A stretch of DNA of 64,000 nt from Porodaedalea pini (GCA_002794775.1 NBAY01000040.1:248001-312000), one strand, 5' to 3'; shown: positions 35,791 to 47,226, numbered from the stretch's first letter. The notes: generated from the sequence alone by a model not told the origin. Numbers and translations are program-made.

Positions 35791-36232
35791 ACCGTACTTT
35801 CGTCTAAAGTCAAGTCCGAAGGCATTCGGTTTTAAGAATTTTCCTACAAACTTTCTGAAAGACATTGAAATAAAATCTTTTTCAGAACTAAGTAAATTAT
35901 CCAAGAAGAAATACAAAGTTTAGCTGAGCATATAACTAATTCTATATTGAAGATTTTTGAGGCTGGGCTTAACACCTTACATCGTCCACAGAAAAGGATA
36001 CCGTTGATGCTTCACGCACAGCTCCTTAGATCCCGTTAAGTACAACTACGCTGCGGGCGCCCTTGGCTTCAACTTCAACTCAAAAAATCCCAATACGCAG
36101 CACTAATCTCTCTCACATCCTTCAAACTTTCGACAACCGAGCTCTAAAACGTATGCACTCTGAATTGTTTGAACGCTCCATAACCTGATCTAAAACTCCG
36201 GCCAGAAATACACAGACCCCTGCGTGCCCACA

Positions 36233-36881
36233 ATGGATCCCTTCGCTGCTGAACTGCTGGTTAATGCTGCTAAGACGGGCCCTGATTTCATTGACGAGGA
36301 GATCGATGCGCAAGCCCCAAACCTCCCTGGTCCTGGCCGCACTCTTGGGAACTTGTACGACAAACTGGGAGCAGGCCTCGAGCGCTTAGCTGACAGCTAC
36401 GCCGTCAGGCATGGGCGAGGATCGGCAGCAGCAGTAGAGAGGGCGACGGCAGTTTTGGAGTCGGATTGTGGCGAAGAGGAGAAGAAGAAGGCCTGCAGAG
36501 AAGCAGTGGATACGCTGATGAAGTATTCAATGTGCGTTTCCGCTTATATATCAAAACAAACTTCTCTAACCTCCCTCCAGGCGTTTTAACCCCATAAATC
36601 GATCCATCGCTATGAAGTACATGATTTCTATTCGATACAGACACCGCCTTTTACGCGCCGAGCTTGAGAGCCGCATCACACGCGAGTTTTGCATTTCGAT
36701 ATGCAGTCATCTTCACCACAATCAGTACGAATACTCCGACATAAAGTACTCAGAGCTTAGCAAGACATGGTGCGACCTATATACTTTTTACCATCGGGAC
36801 GCAATGGAGGAGTTGAAATGGAAGACTGCTAGGAAGCTTGCACAGCAGTTTGCGCAGAACTTGCGTCTAATTTTTTCTTAA
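36233..36881 (+). CDS. Small unrecognised protein, 199 residues
   Basis: Two exons (36233-36531 and 36581-36881) join in phase through a 49-bp intron to 199 codons. The N-terminal half is acidic and helical (AAELLVNAAKTGPDFIDEEI, LYDKLGAGLERLADSYAVRH, EEEKKKACREAVDTLMKYSM). The C-terminal half is rich in Arg, Tyr and Trp (IRYRHRLLRAELESRITREF, KYSELSKTWCDLYTFYHRDA). There is no signal peptide, membrane segment or known motif. It is one of the few unbroken genes in the repeat island, lying between the Ubp12-type relics and the Plavaka transposon. A further 3' exon cannot be excluded. Confidence 0.55.
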
Positions 36882-37206
36882 CTCATATGTACCCTAGATT
36901 ATTCACTACGAGCATTCTCCACGCCATAAAACCTTTGGCTTTCCATTTGAATACACCACAGGTCTTCTCGTGCGAGTGATGAGATCAAGACCTCGAAGAC
37001 ATGGGTCGAACTGTCGAAGCGAAGCTGCCAGTCAAGAAAGTCGACGCACCCGGCCGCGAAGCTTTTAGGATATGGCCCATGTACAAGTAAAAATCAATGC
37101 TATCTATACAGAACTTCATCGAATTGCAGGCCTCAGGCCAGAGAGAAAGAGAGCAGATTCTTCTCCAATAAATGGGAAACATTTTAAGGCATACGTTCCC
37201 AGGCCC

Positions 37207-37238
37207 TTGCTCGCACATGCGCGCGCATGTGCGAGCAA
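37207..37238. repeat. Perfect 32-bp palindrome
   Basis: TTGCTCGCACATGCGC is followed directly by its reverse complement, with no loop. It lies 49 bp before a second, 28-bp palindrome with the same arms and 0.4 kb upstream of the Plavaka transposase start. Confidence 0.9.
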
Positions 37239-37286
37239 AGGCGGGAAGGAGTATGTTAGTAATTAGGAAAAGCTTTCCCACGTCTT

Positions 37287-37314
37287 TGCTCGCACATGCG
37301 CGCATGTGCGAGCA
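37287..37314. repeat. Perfect 28-bp palindrome
   Basis: TGCTCGCACATGCG is followed directly by its reverse complement. It is the same motif as at 37207 but lacks the central GC pairs. The shared arms suggest a protein-binding or hairpin element of the adjacent transposon. Confidence 0.9.
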
Positions 37315-37640
37315 GACATATGGAGTCATAATTTTCCACGGCCTTTCTCACCCCTGTGCAAGCAAAAATTTAAGTGAATATGTATTTCCAGAGGTGCTTT
37401 GTTTTTTTAGAGTCGTTTTTAGTCAGTATTAATTCGACTATAGATAGAGATCTACTTAATTACATATAATTTAAAGCTAACTGCGCTTGAGCAGCTCTGT
37501 TTGGCTAATTCTTTCTGTGGCCGAACACGTGTTTATGTAACAAATTGGCTTACCTTTTTCCCGAACCCGCTGATGACGTGTACCATGTCTTGGAAATGTA
37601 AGTTGCCTTCCGACCTCCATCTGAGGCTCACATTTCAGAA

Positions 37641-40278
37641 ATGCTTCCACGAAGGCCACTGAAGAGAAGAGGATACCCCAGATTTATTTCCCGCTCAGGG
37701 CTTTATCCATCTCAGCGCTGTACAGAATGCTCAAGGGTCTTTTCATCTCTGCCAAACTTGAAGAGGCATATGGCAAACTCAGCCTGCCAGGCTCAATACG
37801 AGGAGAAATACGGCTCTAAATACTCTGGAAATAGTGAAATGGGCACATCAACCTCTTCTTCTGATACCGTTGAGGAGCTCTTCCCCTCCAGCGATTGGTA
37901 TGAGGACGAGGCAGAAGAGTACTTTGCTGCAGGTGCTGAAGGCTACAGCTCCGACCAGGGAATCCTGCATGATGATAGAACAGAGGAACCGTCTAGACGA
38001 CCACAGCCCAGTATTTCAAAGGTTCACATTGAAACATACCCAGGAGCAGGTTTTATTCATCGAAAGGGCGATAATGCGTTTTCAAAAATGTGGAAGGAAG
38101 ATAGATTTTATGAACAGAGGAAGGCCAACTCTTACTACCCATTCTCATGCTACATGGACTTCGAGGTTGGAAAATGGCTTACAGAGCTAGGGGCACCAAT
38201 GTCCAAGGTGGACCAGTTTTTCAGGCTCAAATACGTAGGTGTCTGTTTTACAAGGTCCTCCTTTATTTCGGCTAAATTTTACGTTCAACAGGTTCAAGCT
38301 AGACCACTCTCTTTCAGCAGTAGTGATAATCTGCGGGAGAAGGTTGAGCAGCTTCCAAGTCCTCCGAGGTGGAAGGAGGTTCCTGTAGCTGTCAGCGGAG
38401 GTTCCACAAAGAAACCACTAGTAATTCGCTACCGTGATGGGCTAGAGTGCTTTGAGTTTCTTTTTGGGAACCCTCTCTTTCTAGGACACACACAAACAGT
38501 TCCAAAGCATATATGGGAGGACGAAAGCAAGAAGGACAGAATTTATAGTGAGATGATGACAGGCGACATGGTGTGGGATGTACAGGTGAGATTGGCCTCT
38601 CATGCATTGCCCTCTATTGACAAGAAGTCAGTCAAAGGTTTCCCCTGGAGAGACGCTCGGGCTGGTCATTTTAGGGTCTGATAAGACTCACCTGATGAAT
38701 AACCAAGGAGATAAAGAGTGCCATGCCGTCTACATGAGTTGTGGAAACATAGATAAAGGCATTCGCACGAAGGCTCGCAGCCGCTGCTGGATCAAGTGTG
38801 CTCAAATCCCTATTGCAAAGTTTGAACAGACTTCATTCCAAGGTCTTCTAACACGCCGTCTGTATCACAAAAGCATGGACGTTGTTTTTTCCAACCTCAA
38901 GAAGTGTTCTCATGAGCCGAAGTTGATGGCCGACCCCGCAGGAGACATACGCCTGGTCCGAACCATACTATCTGCACACCTTGCAGACCTCCCCGAGCAG
39001 CAGACTATAGCAGGAGTATCATCCAATTCCTCCCCAAGCTCGATAGCAACCCACCACCAGCTTGGCGATGGAATCCTTCATAGCATACGAAGAGGTTCAA
39101 AAACACTGAAGGCGATTGCACAAATAAATAAAACATGCAGCCCTACGAACCTAACAAAATATCTCTTTAAAGCAAAGCTCATGGGTCTCAATGGAGTTGA
39201 CCGCCCGTTTTGGAGAGATTGGAAGTTCGCAGACCCTTCCACATTCCTTGCACCTGATGCTCTTCATCAATGGCATAAATTTTTTGCTGACCATGCCGTG
39301 GTCTGGGCGCAGAAGTTGTTAGGAGATGAAGAATACGACAGGCGGCTCTGTTCCCTTCAGCGACGCGTGGGATTCAGGCACTTCACAGAAGGCGTTACAA
39401 AATTCAAGCAGCATACGCAGAAGGAGACTAAAGACTTAGAGCGCTCTATTGTAGCACTCATTAAAGGCCATCCCAGCGTCACTCAGGAGATTATTTGTGC
39501 TTTCCGTGCCCTGCTGGATTTCTTCTACACAGTTCAGTATGACAGCCAATCCTCTGGGACATTGGAGGACATCGAAGGCTATCTGGATGCATTTCATAGG
39601 TACAAAGGCGGAATTTCACGTTCTGGGGTCCGCGATGGGCCAGGGAGGCAGGGGAAGTTCAACATACAGAAGCTAGAGCTTGCAAACCACGTCACACGTT
39701 GTATACGAAACCTCGGGTCAGCCATGCAATTTACCACAGAGCAGACTGAAAGAGCACACATCACAGATTGCAAGCAGCCGTACAAGCTCACTAACCACAA
39801 GGGTTTCGAAGCACAAATGTGTAGGAAATTGGACAACCTTCTTCGAGTTCATGTCTTCGAGCAGCTTATCCAGTGGGATACCTTTCAGAAAAAGGAATCC
39901 GAATGGGTTGGGCCGCTTTCCACCAGAGAATATGAAGAAACATCCCGAAAGAAGGCTTCAGCGCATTTAGCAGCCGCATTCCTGCCTCCACCTGTGAAAG
40001 ACATATCCTCTTCGAAACGAGCCATCCGCAATGAGTCATCTGTATGGCTCCTTAATTCAAAGTATCATGATTCAAAAGTACCATTTGATACCGCCGAAAT
40101 ACGCTATGGAATCACGGGGCTAGTTTCTTCCCTAAAGGAGTATCTGAAGGCAAAAGCGCCTGGCAGCTACAAAGGAGATTTCATGCTTCCATTTAATTCA
40201 TTGAACATATGGTGGAGCATCCGCGTGCAGCTCAAGGATCCTCAGGATGGCCGAACACCCCTTCCACTCATGTGTTAG
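37641..40278 (+). CDS. Plavaka transposase, N-terminal and central part (interrupted)
   Basis: Two exons (37641-38585 and 38638-40278, 52-bp intron, in phase) encode about 860 residues. A Cys/His finger near residues 27-49 (CTECSRVFSSLPNLKRHMAN) is followed by an acidic stretch. Then come the blocks typical of Plavaka transposases: FGNPLFLGHTQTVPKHIWED, MTGDMVWDVQ, ILGSDKTHLMNNQGDKECHA, FQGLLTRRLYHKSMDVVF, LNGVDRPFWRDWKFADPSTF, ALHQWHKFFADHAVVWAQKL, RSGVRDGPGRQGKFNIQKLE and FTTEQTERAHITDCK. The frame runs on for two codons into the inserted LTR and stops there (PLPLMC). The unbroken frame up to the insertion suggests it was intact when the Gypsy element landed. Confidence 0.85.
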
Positions 40279-40708
40279 GTGGAAGTCTGGGTGGAACTCA
40301 GACTAGGCAACCTCAACGTGCGGCACCTGACGGTGACGCGGACGTTGTCTGGGACGGGCTGTATCTCGAACGCGAAGTTCGGGCAGCGGGTTTACTCAGA
40401 CTAGGTCGTCGCGGAGGTAAGAGGATTAATACAAGTCTAAACTAATACAAGGGGGACGAGTCTCACCTAGGTCGTCGCGGAGGTAAGAGGAAAAGCAGAA
40501 CAAGGAGTTCATGCGATTCCTGAGACCTTATATAGCGACGACCGTGAGACTATATTACCTAACATTACATAACGAGTGGGAATGGAACGAATGAAGGTAG
40601 TGTGGGAATGATTGTGTAAGATGGGTAAATATAATGAAAAGGACGAATATAATAAAGGAAATGGTAAAAGGGAAAATAAAGGAAAAGGTGACAGTTCAGG
40701 TTCTAACA
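40273..40708 (-). repeat. 3' LTR of the Gypsy element
   Basis: A 436-bp repeat that starts TGTTAGAACC and ends CCACCTAACA on the minus strand. It contains repeated GGTCGTCGCGGAGGTAAGAG words in plus orientation. Just upstream in element orientation (about 40722-40709) is a purine run GAAGGGGGGGTAA, the polypurine tract, which overlaps the stop codon of the chromodomain frame. Confidence 0.92.
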
Positions 40709-42150
40709 TTACCCCCCCTTCAAGGTTGGGCGTCCCGACCAACCATGATCGCGGTCGTCAGGCTCGGTGTCGACGAAGAGCGGACGGAGTCGTTGACAAG
40801 GGATGTCGAGTTTTCGAGGTGCACCAGGATGTTTGAGGTAGAACTCAGCGATCGCCTCCTTCGCGTTCTCGCTGAAGTCCGTCTCAGGCTGCCAAGTAGG
40901 TTCATTGTAGCCTACCCACTTGACAAGGTACTGTAGTTTCCCTCGGTGTAGACGCGAGTCTAGAACCTCTTCAATCTCGTACTCCTCCTCGTTGTCGATG
41001 ATGTCAGGTGGCGGCGGTGCTGGTTGTCTTTGGTTCTCGAAGGACGGTTCGACGGCGGGCTTTAGCAGTGCTTCGTTGAAGACCGGGTGGACCTTTTTCC
41101 ATCGCTTTGGGAGCTTGAGCTTGTACGCGCTTGCTCCTACCTTGTCGACGATTTCGAAGGGGCCATACCATTTGTCAGCGAGTTTCTTTGTCGGCGAGTC
41201 TGTGCTGATGTTTCGCCCGTCAAGGAAAACCTTGTCCCCAGCCTTGTACTCAACCGAAATCCTGCTGTCCGGTCGTGATAGCGTTTCATGTCGTCCGCCG
41301 CTTTGACCAAGTTGTCCTTCGCGACCCGATGAGTCTCCTTTATGTGCTTCGTGAATTCTTCCGCCGACATGTTGGCAGACGAGGTTCGCGTCGTGTCAAA
41401 GCTTAAGGGGTGATGTCCTGTGTTCGCGTAGAAAGGAGACATCTTCGTCGCCGAATGCTCACGGTTATTATACGCGAACTCCGCGAGGGGGAGCCAGTCC
41501 TTCCAGTCCGATTGTCGATGGTTTACGAAGAGCCTAAGATATTGTTCAAGCTCTTGGTTAACGCGTTCTGTCTGACCATCTGTCTGTGGGTGATACGCCG
41601 TTGACAGGTTGCCTTCGATGTGTAGGAGTCTGTACAGCTCCTTCATCATCGATGTGTCGAACTGCGTGCCTCGGTCATGGATGATCTTCTTCGGCAAGCC
41701 GTGGAGGCGGAAGACATGGTCGCGGTACAGTTGAGCCATGCCTTCTGCCGACAACCTTGTCGTCGTCGGGATCGCGTGCATCTGTTTTGAGAACCTGTCG
41801 ACGAAAATGCAGATTGCGTTGTGTCCCTTGGAGTCCGGGAGTTCTCCGATGAGGTCGACCGTGACAATTTCCCATGGGCCTTCCGGGATCGTGTTCGGGT
41901 GAAGTGGCCTTGATCTCGACGTTCTTAGAGCCTTCGTCTGCTGGCAACGGTCGCATCCTCGGACGTATGCTCGGACGTCGGAGAACATCGACGCCCACCA
42001 GAAGTCTCGACGTACCAGTTCGACCATCTTTGACGATCCGGGATGTCCTGCCAGGGTCGAGTCGTGGCATTCCCGTAAAACCGCTTCCTTCATCGTCGAC
42101 GGCACGTACACCTTGCCTTTCATCCGCCACAACCCGTCGGCCTTCGCCAT
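40709..42150 (-). CDS. Integrase and chromodomain of the Gypsy element
   Basis: 42150-41137 carries the HHCC zinc finger (ECHDSTLAGHPG...CDRCQQTK) and the DDE core (TVDLIGELPD, IIHDRGTQFDT, AYHPQTDGQTERVNQELEQY). A 1-nt frame change near 41275 leads into the GPF/Y region (DKWYGPFEIVDKVGASAYKL). The chromodomain follows at about 40960-40840 (YEIEEVLDSRLHRGKLQ, YLVKWVGYNEPTWQPETDFS), with a C-terminal tail ending at the polypurine tract. Chromodomains of this kind direct integration to marked heterochromatin. Confidence 0.85.
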
Positions 42151-44174
42151 TCCGTCGGCCTCTCCGACTCGTTCTGCGCCCTCTGCGCGTCACCCACTCG
42201 TTCCAACACTTCCTCACGCGACGTCCTCACCACTCCACGATTCAGCCATTTGTCCTTGATGAACACGACGTCGTCGTTGTCGTCCTTTCCCTCATCATAG
42301 CCTGCCTTGCGCGACAGTAAGTCCGCCTTGCCCATCGTCTTCCCCGACTTGTGCTCGAGGTGGAAGTCAAATTCCTCGAGTTCGGTCCGCCAGCGAGCTT
42401 GTCGATAGCTCAGCTTCTGTGCCGACCTGAAGTAGGTGAGGTTGGCATGGTCGGACCAGATCTCGATCTTGTGGCGAGCGCCCAGGAGGTATTGACGCCA
42501 TTCCTTGAGTGCCGAGACGATTGCGAGCATCTCCTTGTCATAGATCTCGTAGTTTCGTTCGGCTGGTAAGAGCGCTTCTGACCTATAGGCGACTACCCTC
42601 CACTTGCCCTCCTGTTTCTGCAATAGCACGCCTCCGAGTGCGAAGTTCGACGAGTCCGCCTCAACGCGGAAAGGGCCCTCGTCGTTAGCGATGACCAGGA
42701 CCGGAGGTGAGCAGAGACGTCGTCTCAGCTCCTCGAACGCCTCCTGCTGTTCGGTCTCCCATACCCAGTCCTTCTTGCCCGTCAGCGACGTCAGCGGATG
42801 GACCACCTTGCTGTAGTCCTTGATGAACCGTCGTAGCCAATTACCCATGCCGAGGAACTGTTGCAGCTCCTTGAGGTTTCGTGGGACTGGCCAGTTCGCA
42901 ATCGCCTCCGTCTTTGCCGGATCCGCCTTGATTTCGCCGTTGCCGATGATGTGACCGAGATACTTAACGACCTTGGCATCGAATTCGCACTTCTCCGGTT
43001 TCAAGTACAGGCCGTTTTCCCGGAGGATCTGAAGTACGCGCCTCGACGTGTCGATGTGCTCCTCAATGGTTTCTGAGAGGATCAGTATGTCGTCGAGGTA
43101 TACGATGATCAAGTTCGCGTAGATCAGTTCCTTGAAGATGTGGTTGACGAACGCTTGGAACGTCACCGGCGCATTGCAAAGACCGAAGAACATGACCGTT
43201 GGCTCGAAGAGGCCCATGTTCGTGCGAAATGCCGCCTTCCACTCGTCGCCTTCGCGGATCCGGACGTTGTAGTACCCCCAGCGAAGGTCAAGCTTAGTGA
43301 TGTACTTCGCTTTCTTGACCTTGTCGACGAGTTCGTCAATGAGAGGGAGGGGATACTTGTTCTTGATCGTACCGTCATTGAGCTTACGGTAATCCTGGAT
43401 CGGGCGTAGCGATTTGTCGGCCTTCTTTATGAAGAAGAAGGGCGACGCCATCGGCGATATCGACCGTCGAATGCGACCCGACTTCAGATTTTCATCAAGG
43501 AAGTCCTTGAGTGACTGCTGCTCAGTTGGCGTGAGCGGGTAGATCTTACAGTCGCTCGGTTTGAAGTCGGGCTTCAAGTCGATGACATGGTCCCATGGGC
43601 GATGTTCCGGCAGCTTCTCGAAACCTCTTTCGCTGAAAACGTCGGCGTAGTCGTTGAGGTATGCGGGCCAGGACGTCTTGTCCATTCGCACCTCTCTCAC
43701 CCCCTCGTCTCTTCCACCGCTCTCCACACCTTCCGCATGCCTTCCTCCACATCCCTCTCCACCACACATTCACTCGGGCAACGCGTAAAGTTCGAGTGTT
43801 CCCGTCTTCCAGTCGACTTCCGGGTTGTGTCGACGAAGCCAGTCATACCCTAGAAAGATGTTGGACGATGCCAGTGAGGTTACCGCCAGGACGACCCGTT
43901 CTTTATGGTGACCAATCGTAAGTTCGACGTCGACGTACTCCTCGATCAATCCGGCTTCGTTGTGTGTGCCGTCGGCGTTGAGTACCGCAAGGGGTCGGAT
44001 ATAACGCTTCGTTTCCAGTCCGTATCGTTCGACGAACCTTACGTCAATGCACGATCCCGTACACCCCGAATCCACGAGTGCGTGTGCGTCCACCTCCCTC
44101 ACTTCACCTTCCACGCTGTGTCCGACGTTCAGGAGAAGGTCCAGCTGGCGTCCGCCAGTTCCTCTCATGAACAA
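42120..44174 (-). CDS. Protease, reverse transcriptase and RNase H of the Gypsy element
   Basis: 44174-43770 encodes an aspartic protease (VDAHALVDSGCTGSCIDVRF, IFLGYDWLRRHNPEVDW). An in-frame TGA then separates it from 43769-42120, which encodes reverse transcriptase (PMASPFFFIKKADKSLRPIQ, LDLRWGYYNVRIREGDEWKA, catalytic VYLDDILI) and RNase H (EADSSNFALGGVLLQ, YDKEMLAIV, IWSDHANL). The protease and RT share a frame, so one stop codon is all that divides them. The C-terminal end loses frame with integrase around 42150. Confidence 0.85.
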
Positions 44175-44315
44175 CTGCTCATATTCTTCCTTTCTTTCAC
44201 ACCGGTGGGGACTTCGTACTCAGGAAAACCATCGACGTCGTTTGCATCTACGTATTGTACAGCCGGTTGGTTATATTTTAATGAATACGGATTCAAAGTC
44301 CCTTGTTCTTCTCGG

Positions 44316-45553
44316 TCAGTCGCCCCGATGGCTACGCCTGACCACTCGCAAAACCCTGCGAGTCGACGACCTCTTGTCATTGTCTTCTTCCTCCACATAG
44401 TCCTCCACTGTCGACCTCCGAGTGTCTACGACTTCCTCGAAGGCCGACTCCTTCATCGCGCCGAGCTCGTCCGCGAGGATGCGACGTTCGCCTGGTGCCA
44501 TTAGCTCCAGCATGCGCTGGATGATCGGCTTTCCCTGCGGGCACTTGTCCTTTAAAGTGGCCCAGCCCACCGCAGATCCAGCACGCGCGTCGTCGTTGCG
44601 CCTCGTTCATCGAGACGTCCATCGGTTGACCAGCGCCTCCGAAAGTGACGCCGGTCGCGTCGCGTTTGTCGACGTGAGGGGTCGCTACCTGACGGCGAGC
44701 CGGGGGTCCTTGTTGTTGCGGTGGGCGAGGCTGAGGTAAAAACGGACGGCCTCGTTGGATCGCGCGAATCTGTTGTTCGCCGCGATCGATTTCGATAGCC
44801 TTGTTCTTCCAATCCTCGTACTTTCGTTCGGGACCGGCGTTGATCTCAGGACTCCACGCACTACCTCAATGTTCATTGCGCGTTTGAGACGATCGCAGAT
44901 GATGCCGTCGTCCTTCAGTTCCGCACGCTTAATGATGACGTCGAACTTTGGAAGAACTTGTCTGCGGTTGAGGTCCTTCTGAACCTTTCTCGGAATTCCT
45001 TCAGCACCGCCTCCTTGCGATTCGGGTCGTCGAACGAGGCGTCGAGTCGTTCCTGGAATCTCTCCCAGCTGTCGGTGAAGGTGACGATTCCCGACGTTGT
45101 TGACTCCTCGACGTAGTTCTGCGCCCACGTCGCCGCATTACCACCCTTCAGGTAGGAGAGAGCTACATAAATCTTACTCTCCGACGTAGGGTATCGGTTC
45201 GGGTTCGCGGATACAAAAAGGAGGACTTCACGTCTGAAGTCGAGGTAGTCGTCGCCACCAGTGAATTCACGTGGTCGGGCGACGTCGATGTTTTGTACCG
45301 CAGCGGTGCTAGGGCCCGCTGGGGTGTTTGCGGCTTGGTGAGCGAAGGCGCCCGCTACGATGGCCGCGATTTGCTCCAACTGTTGAACGCTGAAGTTCCG
45401 TCGACATCGTTGGTTCTGACGGTGTCGGTTCTGGAGGAGTCGGCGGTGAGGGGTCTCGTTGGTTTCGTTAAGGACCTGGGATCGGTGGAGGTGAACGGTC
45501 GACGTCGAAGCGATGGCAAATGGGGTGTCTGGTCTATCGATGCAGGAGCCCAC
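44316..45553 (-). pseudogene. Gag of the Gypsy element, frameshifted
   Basis: The capsid-type region shows RPREFTGGDDYLDFRREVLL, YVALSYLKGGNAATWAQNYV and WERFQERLDASFDDPNRKEA. Near 44940 the frame changes (DKFFQ into KFDVIIKRAELKDDGI). A CCHC zinc knuckle begins CWICGGLGHFK at about 44580 and is completed (DKCPQG) only after another 1-nt frame change in a short A run. The tail is acidic. Each break needs a single-base or two-base correction. Confidence 0.75.
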
Positions 45554-46120
45554 TTTAATCTTCTTCCTCCTTCAAGCGTCGAATACCAGAGTCCTTTCTC
45601 TGGACGCCACCAGATAACGTGATTCAGTGCCTGTTATTGGGTACCGTGAACCAAGAACGGCGTTCCTCGTTATACCAGGAACGAGGCGGAGAGCACGACG
45701 TTGTGTTCCTCGTCGAGATCTATGTTGACATTGGCGGAGGGACAGGGATCGGTTGGTTGTCCGGGTGATCGTTACGCTGACGAAGGACAGGTTCGTCGGC
45801 GAGTTTGATGACCAAACGGAAGGAGGCGGCCGAGATCACAATCGACAACGACGTCGACGACTGCACACGGTGTGTTACCCACGTCCAGGTCAGATGGTTC
45901 CTCCACCAGAGGGAGAGGCGGAGAGCCAGGGTCGGGAAAGGTCGGTGTAAGTTTATGTAATACACGAACGTCCGAAAACGTCCGGGCAGGGTTGAGGGTT
46001 GTCGTTTAGGGGGTTTACACGTCAAGTCCGTCGAGGGGAGCGCTCCTCTAGACCGAGTGAAGGCGAGTCGACAGCGACGACGTTACGCTGGGGATGAGCC
46101 TGGGTGGGGTTCTGCTTTTA

Positions 46121-46625
46121 TGTTAGGCGGAAGTCTGGGTGGAACTCAGACTAGGCAACCTCAACGTGGGCACCTGACGGTGACCGGATGTTGTCTGGGA
46201 CGGCTGTATCTCGAACGCGAAGTTCGGGCAGCGGGTTTACTCAGACTAGGTCGTCGCGGAGGTAAGAGGATTAATACAAGTCTAAACTAATACAAGGGGG
46301 ACGAGTCTCACCTAGGTCGTCGCGGAGGTAAGAGGAAAAGCAGAACAAGGAGTTCATGCGATTCCTGAGACCTTATATAGCGACGACCGTGAGACTATAT
46401 TACCTAACATTACATAACGAGTGGGAATGGAACGAATGAAGGTAGTGTGGGAATGATTGTGTAAGATGGGTAAATATAATGAAAAGGACGAATATAATAA
46501 AGGAAATGGTAAAAGGGAAAATAAAGGAAAAGGTGAAAGTTCAGGTTCTAACATATGGCTAATTAAAGTACATGAAAAAGTAAGAAGGAAATGGCATGGA
46601 CATCAGTTCAGGTTCTAACATAACA
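46121..46625 (-). repeat. 5' LTR of the Gypsy element, with 72-bp extension
   Basis: 46121-46553 matches the other LTR almost exactly. A further 72 bp (46554-46625) ends in a second copy of the LTR terminus (TTCAGGTTCTAACA, then TAACA) before the target duplication. The 5' LTR is thus longer than the 3' LTR. Confidence 0.8.
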
Positions 46626-46779
46626 TCATGAACAGTTGTAGCTCAAGCTCAAGCACCCCCCTTAGCTCATGCTGGAGAACGTCGGAATATCCCAGGCCTT
46701 ATAAAACAGGGGTGCTATAACTTTGTACTTTCCAAGGATACTCTGCGGAGAACTTCTATAGAAGGCATAGTTGGTATGT

Positions 46780-47226
46780 TTCATGAAATATGGCGCTATT
46801 CTTGCAGGTTCTAACTTAGAGTGACTTATAGGGGAGCATTTTGTTGGACAACTGCGGCTCATATTCCAGCCTATATACTATGGTGGCTGGAGCTCGAAAG
46901 GGACAGACGAACCTCTTGTATATCTGCAAACATTTAACCCTGGACATGGGGCAATGGGACAGCCAGTAGGATCTGCAGCAGGCTCAAGGGTGTATCTCAC
47001 GGAGGATGGAATTGAGATGTTACGTGTCCAAAGAAGTCTTAGAGAAGACAAGTCAAGAAGAGGTATTGTTGTCCCTCTTCGTGATTTATGGATGCCTGTG
47101 GAGCTTATTCCTCGGTTTGGACGGAAATGCCCTGAGGAATGGACCTGTGATTCAGCTGTAGAGTTGGCAAAAGAGTTCTATGTGAATTCATTCTCTGATA
47201 AAACTACATACCAGCTTGTCTATTAG
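46780..47226 (+). pseudogene. Plavaka transposase, C-terminal fragment beyond the insertion
   Basis: The frame gives GQLRLIFQPIYYGGWSSKGT, then TEDGIEMLRVQRSLREDKSR, VVPLRDLWMPVELIPRFGRK and AKEFYVNSFSDKTTYQLVY before a stop. This is the usual C-terminal block of Plavaka transposases. A further small piece (CYNFVLSKDTLRR, about 46708-46750) belongs just upstream. It continues the protein interrupted at 40272. Confidence 0.7.

Larger units (their letters stand above)
40273..46625 (-). mobile_element. Chromodomain Gypsy (Ty3) LTR retrotransposon
   Basis: A minus-strand LTR retrotransposon of the chromovirus type sits inside the Plavaka transposase gene. Terminal bases are TGTTA...TAACA, flanked on both sides by TCATG (40268-40272 and 46626-46630), a 5-bp target duplication. 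Gene order on the minus strand is gag, protease, reverse transcriptase, RNase H, integrase, chromodomain, polypurine tract, 3' LTR. The two LTRs differ over 433 shared bases by only three substitutions and three single-base gaps, so insertion was recent. Several frame breaks in gag, between domains and after integrase make this copy non-autonomous as sequenced. Confidence 0.9.
37641..47226 (+). mobile_element. Plavaka-type DNA transposon, split by a Gypsy element
   Basis: The transposase reading frame begins at 37641, is broken at 40272 by a 6.35-kb LTR retrotransposon, and resumes on the far side with its C-terminal exon ending at 47226. Flanking candidates for subterminal sequence are the paired palindromes at 37207-37314 and the 42-bp tandem array at 47469-47594. 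Terminal inverted repeats and a target duplication for the Plavaka element itself were not found by eye. Confidence 0.75.

Noticed and set aside
37207..37314. CRISPR-like or phage attachment repeats
   Set aside because: The DNA is eukaryotic, there are only two palindromes, and there is no array structure.
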